Assembly: GCA_947488155.1 (NCBI GenBank)
Contig: CANKYK010000001.1
Span: 1,506,439 to 1,570,438 of the forward strand
Length of the DNA stretch: 64,000 nucleotides
Direction: 5' to 3'
Source: an uncultured Erythrobacter sp.
GTDB taxonomy: Bacteria; Pseudomonadota; Alphaproteobacteria; Sphingomonadales; Sphingomonadaceae
The notes beneath the pieces are model-generated. The model made no database searches. It saw only the letters and a program-made list of their open reading frames with translations, and was not told where the DNA came from. Position 1 is the first letter of the stretch. Each line of letters starts with the position of its first letter. The translations under genes were made by a program, and so were the position numbers. Below are positions 50,594-58,470 of the stretch, one piece after another.

Positions 50594-51859
50594 TTACCCA
50601 TTCGCCCCAAGTTTATTCGCGCCCACGCCGTCCATGGCGTTTGGCATTGCTTCCCGGGTGGCTAGCAAGCTTTGGTAAACGTCCCGATAACGTTTGGCGT
50701 TTTGCGCCCAGTCGTGGCTGCGGCGAACATGCTCCAATCCGCGCATACGCACCCCGTCCCAGCGTTCGCGCGCGCTCAGCATATTGGCGAGCGCATCGGC
50801 GCAGGCGGCGGGATCGTCTGGCGGGAAGAGAAAGCCCGTTTCATTGTGTGTGATCAGCTCGCGGTGGCCGCCAACATCGGACGCGGCGACGATCCGTTGC
50901 TGCGCCATGGCCTCCAGCGGTTTCAGCGGGGTGACAAGATCAGTGAGGCGGCTGTGCTTGCGCGGATAGGCCAGCACATCGATTAGTGAATAGTAACGCT
51001 CAACCTCGGAATGCGGCACCCGCCCGGTGAAGATTACGGCATCGGGATCGGGCAGGTTTGCAGCCTGCTCGCGCCACTCAGCCTCCATTTCACCTCCGCC
51101 AACCAGCAGCAGCCTGGTGCCCGGGTGCTGCTCTCGCAGGCGGGGCATGGCGGCGATCAGATCGTCCAGCCCCTCATAGGCATAGAAGCTGCCGATAAAG
51201 CCGATTACCGGCGTATCAGCTTCGATATTGAGCTTGCTCGCGAGCCGCTCATCGCGCGGCGGCGGATCGCCAAACATGGCCATATCCACGCCATTGCGCA
51301 TAATCCCAAGCTTGCCCGGATTGATCCCGCGCCGCACCAGGTCACTGCGCAGCCCGTCGCAAATGGTGAAGACCGCATCGGCGCGGCGGACGATTTGCGT
51401 CTCCAGCGCGCGGGTCATGCGGTATTTGGTCGATCCCTCGCGCCCCGTGCCATTGCCAACCGCTGCGTCTTCCCAAAAGGCGCGGATTTCATAGACGAAC
51501 GGGACATCAAGCGCGCGAGACGCACGCCACGCGGCACCCCCGCAAAGCGCCGGGGAATGGGCATGGATGATGTCGGGTCGCCAGTTCTTGGCGAGTTCCT
51601 GAATCGAGAGCGACAAATGCGTCATCTCGCGGATTTCATTGATCACCGGAGGGCCGCCAGCCATCCCAGTGCTGCGGTGAAAGGTCAGGCCATCGACCAC
51701 TTCTGGATCGCTGAGAGCGCCGTCATCACTGTGGCGCAGGCCCGTGATCCCGCGCACTTCGATTCCCATCGCGACCTGAGCCTTTAGGATGGCGCGGGTG
51801 CGAAAGGTGTAGCCGGAATGCAGCGGCAGTGAATGGTCGAGAACGTGAAGGACGCGCAT
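50594..51859 (-). CDS. Exosortase A-associated glycosyltransferase (GT4, Daro_2409-like)
   Basis: A 421-residue GT-B glycosyltransferase. The beginning MRVLHVLDHSLPLHSGYTFR is the hallmark of the PEP-CTERM/exosortase A-associated family (TIGR04063, from memory). GT4 features follow: IIHAHSPALCGGAAWRASRA, VIGFIGSFYAYEGLDDLIAA, the donor-binding TPLKPLEAMAQQRIVAASDV. Builds a surface polysaccharide or glycoprotein sugar chain in the cytoplasm. Divergent from the O-ligase gene of the same system. Confidence 0.88.
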   Translation of the reverse strand: MRVLHVLDHSLPLHSGYTFRTRAILKAQVAMGIEVRGITGLRHSDDGALSDPEVVDGLTFHRSTGMAGGPPVINEIREMTHLSLSIQELAKNWRPDIIHAHSPALCGGAAWRASRALDVPFVYEIRAFWEDAAVGNGTGREGSTKYRMTRALETQIVRRADAVFTICDGLRSDLVRRGINPGKLGIMRNGVDMAMFGDPPPRDERLASKLNIEADTPVIGFIGSFYAYEGLDDLIAAMPRLREQHPGTRLLLVGGGEMEAEWREQAANLPDPDAVIFTGRVPHSEVERYYSLIDVLAYPRKHSRLTDLVTPLKPLEAMAQQRIVAASDVGGHRELITHNETGFLFPPDDPAACADALANMLSARERWDGVRMRGLEHVRRSHDWAQNAKRYRDVYQSLLATREAMPNAMDGVGANKLGANG

Positions 51860-51972
51860 AATAAGGATGCTATGCCTGATTGTCCTTAACGGGACGTCAA
51901 CTGCGTTTGGTTAGAGCGCCTGATATGCGGGTGATTGTGCCTGTCATAAATCATGCGGGAACCACGCGTAGA

Positions 51973-52191
51973 ATGATCGATTATTTCGCCCTTGCACTCG
52001 GCCATGGCTTGCTAGCCATTGTGCTGCTGCGCTTGGTGTGGCGCGATGATCTGGACGTGGATCCGGCGATTGCGGACAATCAGGCGGCCGAGGAACAGCG
52101 GCGCAAAGACGCGCTGGCGGCCCGCAAACAGGCCGCGCGCGGTGAAACGCTCAATTCTATCCCGCCTGCACCAGATGAGACGGCGACCTAA
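51973..52191 (+). CDS. Small single-pass membrane protein upstream of the O-ligase gene
   Basis: A 72-residue product: MIDYFALALGHGLLAIVLLR (transmembrane helix about 5-22) then a charged Ala/Arg/Glu-rich cytosolic tail (NQAAEEQRRKDALAARKQAA). The frame is open back to 51880, but the ATG at 51973 fits the topology. Its TAA overlaps the O-ligase ATG (TAATG), indicating coupling. No family recognised; likely an accessory component of the exosortase-A polysaccharide machinery. Confidence 0.55.
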   Translation: MIDYFALALGHGLLAIVLLRLVWRDDLDVDPAIADNQAAEEQRRKDALAARKQAARGETLNSIPPAPDETAT

Positions 52192-53612
52192 TGCTCGATC
52201 TCATCTTCATCGCCTTTATCGGCTTTGTCCTGCTGCTTGGCCTTAGGCGTCCCTATTTGTGGGTGCTGCTCTATGTCTATATCGACATTCTTGCGCCGCA
52301 GCGGATCGGCTATTCGATCATCACCTCAATTCCGGTGTCCTTCATCGCCTTTGGCGCGGCCTTTGGCGGCTGGCTGCTGCTCGATCGTAAGGAGGGCGCG
52401 CGCTTCTCCCTGCGTCAGGCGTTGATGCTGGCGCTGCTAATCTATTGCTGGTGGACGACGCAAAACGCCGATTTCCCTGAGGCTGCGCAGACCAAATGGG
52501 AATGGGTGTGGAAGGCGTTACTGTTTGCGATCTTTATGCCGCTGACCATCACCACGCGATTGCGGCTGGAGGCGCTAGCTCTGGTGATCGTCCTGTCGGT
52601 TGCGACCATTGTGATCGGCACAGGGATGAAAACCGTGCTGGGCGGCGGGGGTTATGAGAACCTCAATTTCTTCGTCGATGACAACAGCGGCCTTTACGAA
52701 AGCTCGACCCTGGCGACGGTTGCGATCGGGCTGATCCCGCTGATCTGGTGGCTTGTGCGGTTCGGCACGATCCTGCCCAAACATTGGTCGGCCAATGTAT
52801 TTGCCGTGGCGCTCACCTTTGCCTCATTGCTGGTGCCGATCGGTACAGAAGCGCGCACCGGCCTGGTCTGTATCGCTGTGCTGGGCTTGTTGCTGCTGCG
52901 CTATGTCAAACGGCGCGTGCTTTTTATGGCTGCTGGCGGAGTGCTAGGCATTATCGCACTGCCGTTTCTGCCGCAAAGCTATTATGAGCGCATGGCTACT
53001 ATCGCTCAACCGGGCGGGGATGAAAGCGCCTCTACCCGTGTGGCGGTGTGGACCTGGACTTATGAATACGCCTCGAAAAAGCCGTTTGGTGGCGGTTTTG
53101 ATTCCTACCTCGGCAATTCCTTCACTTACGAACTGCCCGTGCGCGAAGAGGTCGGCAATACGACTTCGGTCGAATACCGCGATGTGACAGACGAGGCGCG
53201 CGCGTTCCACTCCTCAATCTTTGAGCTGCTGGGTGAACAAGGTTGGCCAGGCCTTGCGATCTGGCTGTGGCTGCAAGGGCTGGGCGTGTGGCAGATGGAG
53301 CGCATTCGCAGCCGCTGGAAAGACCAGACGAGCGAGCGAGAGGGATGGATTGCGCCCCTGGCCGTCGCTCTGCAACTGGCCAGCCTGATCTACCTAACTG
53401 GCGCGCTGTTCCAGGGGATCGCTTACCAGCCGATGTTCTATAAGCTGATTGGTCTCCAGATTGCCCTCTATTCCTATTGCCGCAGGCTTGATTCGAAACG
53501 TTTCAAGAATGGCCCGGAAAAGTCGGGTCAGGTCGGTGCCAGCGCGTGTCGCAAAGCGCGCGGAAGTGGGCAAGCCGTGGCAGCTAGCGCCAATGCCGTA
53601 ACGGCAAGTTGA
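52191..53612 (+). CDS. Exosortase A-associated O-glycosylation ligase-like protein (DUF5935, O-antigen ligase family)
   Basis: A 473-residue polytopic protein with about ten to twelve hydrophobic helices. N-terminal FIGFVLLLGLRRPYLWVLLY and ILAPQRIGYSI are typical of the DUF5935 part of the family (TIGR03097, from memory). The periplasmic loop with GGGFDSYLGNSF and HSSIFELLGEQGWPGLAIWL is the Wzy/ligase signature. Predicted to transfer or polymerise a lipid-linked glycan at the periplasmic face. Pairs with the divergent glycosyltransferase; other exosortase genes must lie elsewhere. Confidence 0.85.
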   Translation: MLDLIFIAFIGFVLLLGLRRPYLWVLLYVYIDILAPQRIGYSIITSIPVSFIAFGAAFGGWLLLDRKEGARFSLRQALMLALLIYCWWTTQNADFPEAAQTKWEWVWKALLFAIFMPLTITTRLRLEALALVIVLSVATIVIGTGMKTVLGGGGYENLNFFVDDNSGLYESSTLATVAIGLIPLIWWLVRFGTILPKHWSANVFAVALTFASLLVPIGTEARTGLVCIAVLGLLLLRYVKRRVLFMAAGGVLGIIALPFLPQSYYERMATIAQPGGDESASTRVAVWTWTYEYASKKPFGGGFDSYLGNSFTYELPVREEVGNTTSVEYRDVTDEARAFHSSIFELLGEQGWPGLAIWLWLQGLGVWQMERIRSRWKDQTSEREGWIAPLAVALQLASLIYLTGALFQGIAYQPMFYKLIGLQIALYSYCRRLDSKRFKNGPEKSGQVGASACRKARGSGQAVAASANAVTAS

Positions 53613-53721
53613 CGTTTACGGAAACCTCATTGCGCTTGAGCCTATGATGCGCCATTACTCCGCCTAAGCGCCGCGCCCAGATTCGGGCCAGAAGCGCGTA
53701 ATTTTGGCAGGAGACACGATC

Positions 53722-54171
53722 ATGACCCCCCAAGATCTGGCCGCAAAGGTCGGCGAAACTCTCGGCACCAGCGAATGGGCCGAAATGAGCCAGGAACGCA
53801 TCAACCAGTTTGCTGACGCGACCGGCGACCACCAATTCATTCACATCAACGAAGAAGCCGCCAAGATGACGCCGTTTGGCGGCACCATCGCGCATGGCTT
53901 TCTGACCTTGTCGATGATCCCGTACCTGTCCGCCAATTCTGACATGCCCAAGATTGAAGGCGTGAAGATGGGCGTGAACTATGGCGGCAACAAAACCCGC
54001 TTTATCGCTCCGGTCCGCTCTGGCAAGCGCATTCGCGGCCATTGGAAACTGACCGAAATGATCGAAAAGCGCCCGGGCCAATGGCAACAGACCTGCGAGA
54101 TTACGATCGAGATCGAAGGCGAAGAAAAGCCTGCCCTGATCTGCGAGTGGATCACCCAGTTCTTCGTCTAA
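53722..54171 (+). CDS. MaoC family (R)-enoyl-CoA hydratase
   Basis: A 149-residue hot-dog-fold hydratase. The hydratase-2 motif is complete: FADATGDHQFIHINEEAAKM with catalytic Asp36 and His41, then TPFGGTIAHGFLTLS. Hydrates trans-2-enoyl-CoA to (R)-3-hydroxyacyl-CoA, linking fatty-acid oxidation to PHA precursors. Start ATG 53722 with GGCAGGAGACACG upstream; six codons earlier is an alternative. Followed by a palindromic repeat and then the thiolase gene. Confidence 0.9.
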   Translation: MTPQDLAAKVGETLGTSEWAEMSQERINQFADATGDHQFIHINEEAAKMTPFGGTIAHGFLTLSMIPYLSANSDMPKIEGVKMGVNYGGNKTRFIAPVRSGKRIRGHWKLTEMIEKRPGQWQQTCEITIEIEGEEKPALICEWITQFFV

Positions 54172-54180
54172 GGAAGCCGT

Positions 54181-54253
54181 GAGTCCCCGCGAAGGCGGGG
54201 TTCTCCCTCCGTGAAGCACTAACTCAAAGAGGTTCCTGCCGTCGCGGGGACTC
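54181..54253. repeat. Inverted repeat between MaoC and thiolase genes
   Basis: GAGTCCCCGCGA (54181-54192) and TCGCGGGGACTC (54242-54253) are perfect inverted copies. CCCCGC-GAAG-GCGGGG (54185-54200) forms a smaller hairpin inside the left arm. GAGTCCCCGCGAAGGCGGGG is an intergenic repeat motif familiar from sphingomonad genomes. Confidence 0.7.
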
Positions 54254-54275
54254 ATACATAAAAAAGGAATCTCCC

Positions 54276-55454
54276 ATGCGTGACGCAGTCATCGTCTCCA
54301 CCGCCCGCACCCCAATTGGCCGGGCTTATAAGGGCGGCTTTAACGCCACCCCTGGTGCCACCCTAGGTGCCGCTTCATTCGCCCCAGCAGTAGAGCGTGC
54401 CGGCATCGATGCCGCTGAAATCGACGATGTTGTCTGGGGTGCAGTCCTCACCCAGGGCACGCAGGCGGGCAATATCGGCCGTCAGGTCGCTCTTCGCGGC
54501 GGCGCTCCGGTTTCCGTCGCGGCGCAGACCATCGATCGCCAGTGCTCTTCGGGCCTGATGGCGATCAGCACCGCAGCGAAGCAGATCGTGGTCGACAATA
54601 TGGATATTGTCGTCGGCGGCGGTCAGGAATCGATCTCAATGGTCCAGACCCCGGAAATGCGCGTGCAGATGGATCCATCGCTGCTTGCTATGCACAAGGA
54701 TGTCTACATGCCGATGCTGCAAACGGCGGAAACGGTTGCTGCACGCTATGGCATCAGCCGTGAAGCGCAGGATGAATATGCGCTGCAATCGCAGATGCGC
54801 ACTGCGGCCGGTCAGGAAGCGGGCAAGTTCGACGACGAGATCGTCCCGGTGACCACCACTATGATGGTCAAGAACAAGGAAACCGGTGAAGTTTCGCAGC
54901 AGGAAGTGACGATCACCAAGGATGAAGGCAACCGCCCTTCGACGACGCTGGAGGGCCTGGCGGGCCTCAACCCGGTGATGGGTCCGGACAAGGTTATCAC
55001 CGCCGGCAACGCTTCGCAGCTGTCTGATGGATCGTCGGCCAGCGTCCTGATGGAAGCCAAGCTTGCTGAGCAAAAGGGTCTCCAGCCGCTTGGTCGCTAT
55101 GTCGGCATGGCAGTTGCGGGCACAGAACCAGACGAAATGGGCATTGGTCCGGTCTACGCCATTCCGAAGCTGCTCAAGCAAACCGGCATCAAGATGGAAG
55201 ACGTTGGTCTATGGGAGCTTAACGAAGCTTTTGCCGTCCAGGTTCTCTACTGCCGCGACAAGCTCGGCATTGATAACGACATCTTGAATGTTAATGGCGG
55301 CTCAATCTCGATCGGTCACCCATACGGCATGACCGGTGCACGCTGCACCGGCCACGCCCTGATCGAAGGCAAGCGCCGCGGCGCAAAATATGTCGTCGTG
55401 ACCATGTGTGTCGGCGGCGGCATGGGCGCAGCTGGTATGTTTGAGGTGTTTTGA
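54276..55454 (+). CDS. Acetyl-CoA C-acetyl/acyltransferase (thiolase)
   Basis: A 392-residue thiolase. Nucleophile Cys90 in [12 protein letters not shown], and the second set [12 protein letters not shown] (His about 348) with [10 protein letters not shown] (base Cys about 378). Could be the biosynthetic PhaA-type enzyme or a degradative beta-ketothiolase; the sequence alone does not decide, and the nearby MaoC and PhaZ genes fit either PHB or fatty-acid turnover. AAAAAGGAATCTCCC provides the ribosome site. Confidence 0.92.
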   Translation: MRDAVIVSTARTPIGRAYKGGFNATPGATLGAASFAPAVERAGIDAAEIDDVVWGAVLTQGTQAGNIGRQVALRGGAPVSVAAQTIDRQCSSGLMAISTAAKQIVVDNMDIVVGGGQESISMVQTPEMRVQMDPSLLAMHKDVYMPMLQTAETVAARYGISREAQDEYALQSQMRTAAGQEAGKFDDEIVPVTTTMMVKNKETGEVSQQEVTITKDEGNRPSTTLEGLAGLNPVMGPDKVITAGNASQLSDGSSASVLMEAKLAEQKGLQPLGRYVGMAVAGTEPDEMGIGPVYAIPKLLKQTGIKMEDVGLWELNEAFAVQVLYCRDKLGIDNDILNVNGGSISIGHPYGMTGARCTGHALIEGKRRGAKYVVVTMCVGGGMGAAGMFEVF

Positions 55455-55463
55455 TTTGTGAGG

Positions 55464-55490
55464 CGGGGAGGCCATCTGGCTTCCCCGTTT
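55464..55490 (+). terminator. Terminator of the thiolase gene
   Basis: CGGGGAGGCC (55464-55473), loop ATCT, GGCTTCCCCG (55478-55487), then TTT. Ten pairs with one G-T wobble, 10 bases after the stop codon. Confidence 0.75.
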
Positions 55491-55579
55491 CCTAGCCACC
55501 TGCGCCCTCCACCCTTCCACCCGGATACTAGCCCGGTGTGATAATCCGGGTGGAAGGGTGGAGGGCGCGGGTGGCTAGG
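55491..55579. repeat. Large near-perfect inverted repeat (36-base arms)
   Basis: Left arm 55491-55526 begins CCTAGCCACCTGCGCCCTCC and ends CCCGGAT. Right arm 55544-55579 is its inverse with one mismatch (35 of 36). The 17-base centre contains ACTAGCCCGGTGTGATA. Far longer than a terminator stem, not followed by Ts, and without coding content. A small non-autonomous element or cruciform-forming REP relative is possible. Confidence 0.85.
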
Positions 55580-55662
55580 CCCAAAGGCAAGATTGTGAGG
55601 CGGTGTGGGAGTGATCCTGCGCTGCCTTTTTCTTTCTGGGCATTTAGGGCTACACTCGTCCC

Positions 55663-56262
55663 ATGGGCATAATGGAAATCATCGGGATTGCGGGAAGTGT
55701 CAGTCTGCTCAGCGGCTGGCGGCTCTATCTGTGCGTGTTTGCAACGGGTCTTGCGATGCGGCTCGATGCGATTCCAATCCCAGAACATCTCGCCAGCCTG
55801 GGTGTACTCGAAAACCCATGGGTGATGGGCATTGCCGCGCTCGGCGCGCTGGCGGAGTTCTTCGCCGACAAGGTGATGTGGCTCGATAGCATCTGGGACA
55901 CGGTGCACACTTTGGTGCGCCCGGTTGGCGGGGCTCTGCTGGCGCTGGCGATCGTTGATCCCTCGGACCCGGCGATGCAAGTGGTCGCGTTTTTGCTTGG
56001 CGGCGGAGCGAGTTTTCTGGCGCATGGCGGCAAAGCGAGCGCGCGCGCGGTGGTCAACACCTCGCCCGAGCCGGTCAGCAATGTGATGGCCTCCAGCGCA
56101 GAGGACGTCGCGACCGTGGGTCTGCTCTATGTCGCTTACGAATATCCACTGGTGGCGGGCGGGATTGCGCTGGTCCTGCTGGTGCTGGTCGTCCTGCTGC
56201 TGCTGTGGGCGCGGCGGGTGATCAAGCGGCTGTTTTTCCGAACACCGAAGGTTGATGGGTAG
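55663..56262 (+). CDS. DUF4126 family membrane protein
   Basis: A 199-residue protein with about five hydrophobic helices. SVSLLSGWRLYLCVFATGL (about 13-31) and the conserved FFADKVMWLDSIWDTVHTLV (about 66-85) with PVGGALLALA following match DUF4126. A second half LAHGGKASARAVVNTSPEPV repeats the family pattern. Function unknown in the literature I recall. No clear ribosome site; ATG 55672 is an alternative. Confidence 0.82.
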   Translation: MGIMEIIGIAGSVSLLSGWRLYLCVFATGLAMRLDAIPIPEHLASLGVLENPWVMGIAALGALAEFFADKVMWLDSIWDTVHTLVRPVGGALLALAIVDPSDPAMQVVAFLLGGGASFLAHGGKASARAVVNTSPEPVSNVMASSAEDVATVGLLYVAYEYPLVAGGIALVLLVLVVLLLLWARRVIKRLFFRTPKVDG

Positions 56263-56358
56263 CGCGCAACCTTGAGTGCGAAGCGCATTTCATTTAGTTG
56301 AGACCAAGCTCCTGTTTGAGGAGCTGATGGAGTTTTTTTGACTACGACCGCATGACCC

Positions 56359-56381
56359 GCTGGCACCAGTAAGGTGCCAGC
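56359..56381. other. Hairpin upstream of the GNAT gene
   Basis: GCTGGCACC (56359-56367), AGTAA, GGTGCCAGC (56373-56381): nine perfect pairs and no T-run after it on the plus strand. A second, weaker hairpin AGCTCCT/AGGAGCT (56307-56325) is followed eight bases later by TTTTTTT and may end the DUF4126 transcript. Confidence 0.5.
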
Positions 56382-56457
56382 TTGTGAACAGCCAACTGAA
56401 AGCATGAGCTTTTCAGAATGGCTTTTTTGTATTCAAAATCACTTGGAAGATTCCGAA

Positions 56458-56925
56458 ATGAAAAATGCTTTTATTCGCGCCATGATACGCGACGATTTAA
56501 CGCGTGTTGGCGAACTTGTTGATATGAATGAGATGTTTCCATCGGAGATGCTCGAAGATATGACCGCCCCGTTCTTTGCTGGCGCAACCGATGCACATCA
56601 GTGGATCGTTTACGATGAAAATGGTGTCGATGGCGTTGCCTACTACGTCCCTGAGCAACTCACCGAAGGGACATGGAACCTCCTCATGATTGCAATCGAG
56701 AAGAAATCTCATGGCGAGGGTATCGGGACGAAAATGATGCGCTATGTCGAAGCTGACCTTCAGCAAAAATCGGTGAGAGTATTGCTAGTCGAGACTTCCG
56801 GGGTTCCAGAATTTGAGCGCACCCGCGGTTTTTACGACATGCTTGGCTACGACCGTGAGGCTCGTATCCGGGACTATTACTCGGCCGGTGACGACAAAGT
56901 TATATTTTGCAAGTCACTCGTCTAA
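56458..56925 (+). CDS. GNAT family N-acetyltransferase, AT-rich
   Basis: A 155-residue acetyltransferase. The acetyl-CoA loop is KKSHGEGIGTKMMRYVEADL (about 81-100), followed by LLVETSGVPEFERTRGFYDM and LGYDREARIRDYYSAGDDKV. Codon use is clearly more AT-rich than in the neighbouring DUF4126 and phaZ genes, suggesting recent acquisition. ATG 56458 has TTGGAAGA upstream; the frame is open to 56374 with another ATG at 56404. Acceptor unknown. Confidence 0.75.
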   Translation: MKNAFIRAMIRDDLTRVGELVDMNEMFPSEMLEDMTAPFFAGATDAHQWIVYDENGVDGVAYYVPEQLTEGTWNLLMIAIEKKSHGEGIGTKMMRYVEADLQQKSVRVLLVETSGVPEFERTRGFYDMLGYDREARIRDYYSAGDDKVIFCKSLV

Positions 56926-56931
56926 AAACGC

Positions 56932-56961
56932 TTGGGCCGGGGGAGAGGTTTCCCGGCCCAA
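56932..56961. terminator. Bidirectional terminator between GNAT and phaZ genes
   Basis: TTGGGCCGGG (56932-56941) pairs perfectly with CCCGGCCCAA (56952-56961). On the minus strand it is followed by GCGTTTTT, so it suits the end of the PHB depolymerase transcript; convergent genes share it. Confidence 0.8.
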
Positions 56962-56983
56962 CTCATTCGACCGAAGCAGTGCC

Positions 56984-58231
56984 TCAACTATGCGCCGCCA
57001 CAAACTCTTCCACCACTGGTGCCACCTTGGTCCGCCAGCGGCTGCCGTTGAAGATGCCGTAGTGTCCGGCGCCCTCGGCCATGTAGTAGCGCTTCTTTTT
57101 CTCTGACAGGCCGCTTGCGAGTTTTAGCGCGGCCTTCGTCTGGCCGATCCCTGAAATGTCATCGCGCTCGCCTTCGATGGCTAGCAAAGCGGTGCCCGTA
57201 ATCTGGGTTAGGTCGACCACCTCGCCCTTATGCTCAAACGTGCCGTTCGGGATCGAGTGCTTCTGGAACACTTCCTCGACCGTCTGGAGGTAAAACTCCG
57301 CCGTCATATCGCACACGGCGCGGTATTCGTCGTAGAAATCCTTGGTCGCATTCGCGCTGTCATCATCGCCAGCGGTCAGATGTTTGAACATCTCGTAATG
57401 GCTCATCATGTGGCTTTGCAGATTCATGCTCATGAAGGCGGACAGCTGCATAAAGCCGGGATAGACCTTACGCCCGGCGCCGCGATATTTCATCGGTACG
57501 GTGGCGATCACGGAATTGCGGAACCATTCGATCGGGCGCTTCATCGCGTGATCATTGACGCTGGTCGGGCTTTCGCGCGTGTCGATAGGCCCGCCCATCA
57601 TGGTCAGCGTCGCAGGCGCGGCAGGGGATTTGTGCTGGTTCATCAGCGCGGTCGTCGCAAAGGCGGGTACCGAGGGCTGGCACACGGCCAGCATATGCGG
57701 ACGTTGGCCCGGCTTTACTGCTTCGATATATTCGAGGAATTCGGTGAGGTAATCGATATAGGTGTCGAGGTCGAAATGCCCCTCGTGCAGGGGCACAGTC
57801 TTCGCGTCGGCCCAATCGGTGATGTAGACCTCAAACTTCTGCAGCATCCGCTCCACCGTGCCGCGCAGCAAGGTGGCATAATGGCCGCTCATCGGGGCGA
57901 CGATCAGCATCTTCGGGCGTGTGTCCTCTTCGGCGCCATCCACCCCATCAAGGCGGAAGCGCTTGAGATCGCCAAACGGGCGGTTGACCACGGTTGCCTC
58001 AATCACCGGATAGACTTTGCCATCCACGTCGATCTCGGTGATGCCAAAGGCAGGCTTTCCATAAGGCGCGGTGGCGTGGGCGAACACATCCAATGCATTG
58101 GCCGCCATTGAACCCACGCCAAACTTGCCCAGCGGATTGGCTGGATTATTCAGGATAGATGCGCTGATCGATGCCAGCGAGCTGACCGAATTCATCCAGC
58201 TGCGCTGCAATTCATAGGCGTGGTAAAGCAA
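56984..58231 (-). CDS. phaZ: Intracellular polyhydroxybutyrate depolymerase
   Basis: Degrades stored PHB granules. 415 residues, usual length. Instead of a lipase serine the nucleophile is Cys184 in LAVCQPSVPAF, as in the PhaZ1-type enzymes with active-site cysteine near 183. The catalytic Asp and His lie in ALLAIEGERDDISGIGQTKA and the C-terminal EGAGHYGIFNGSRW. TERMINAL match to the intracellular PHB depolymerase family is clear. A palindrome resembling a PhaR-type site lies upstream (58373-58389). Confidence 0.94.
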   Translation of the reverse strand: MLYHAYELQRSWMNSVSSLASISASILNNPANPLGKFGVGSMAANALDVFAHATAPYGKPAFGITEIDVDGKVYPVIEATVVNRPFGDLKRFRLDGVDGAEEDTRPKMLIVAPMSGHYATLLRGTVERMLQKFEVYITDWADAKTVPLHEGHFDLDTYIDYLTEFLEYIEAVKPGQRPHMLAVCQPSVPAFATTALMNQHKSPAAPATLTMMGGPIDTRESPTSVNDHAMKRPIEWFRNSVIATVPMKYRGAGRKVYPGFMQLSAFMSMNLQSHMMSHYEMFKHLTAGDDDSANATKDFYDEYRAVCDMTAEFYLQTVEEVFQKHSIPNGTFEHKGEVVDLTQITGTALLAIEGERDDISGIGQTKAALKLASGLSEKKKRYYMAEGAGHYGIFNGSRWRTKVAPVVEEFVAAHS

Positions 58232-58372
58232 GTCGTTCCCCTGTTGTGGCTCTGCGCGAGTTCTGTCGCTGAGATCGCCGCGCCGTTCAGAACCCGTATC
58301 GAGCCAAAACCCGTATCAAGAAGGCGCCTCTTCGCCGGGCGCTTGGCGGGTATAGGTGGGCCTTTATGAACA

Positions 58373-58389
58373 ATTGTGCAATGCACAAT
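58373..58389. promoter_or_regulatory. 17-base palindrome between phaZ and the ABC exporter gene (possible PHA regulator site)
   Basis: ATTGTGC-AAT-GCACAAT is a perfect dyad with a 3-base centre and a TGC-N3-GCA core. PhaR regulators of alphaproteobacteria bind TGC/GCA-rich dyads, so it is a candidate site for control of phaZ, whose start lies 142 bases away. The rest of the 239-base gap shows a direct repeat AACCCGTATC (58291-58300 and 58308-58317). Confidence 0.45.
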
Positions 58390-58470
58390 ATTTTACGATT
58401 CCACCAGTTTTGGGCTGTTTCGGTGGGAATATGCGATTTTACACGTGAAAACCCGCCGGTTTGTCCCTAG

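Noticed and set aside
54181..55579. CRISPR-like repeats
   Set aside because: The repeats are single inverted pairs without regular spacing or spacers.
57230..58111. 293-codon open frame on the plus strand
   Set aside because: Shadow of phaZ.
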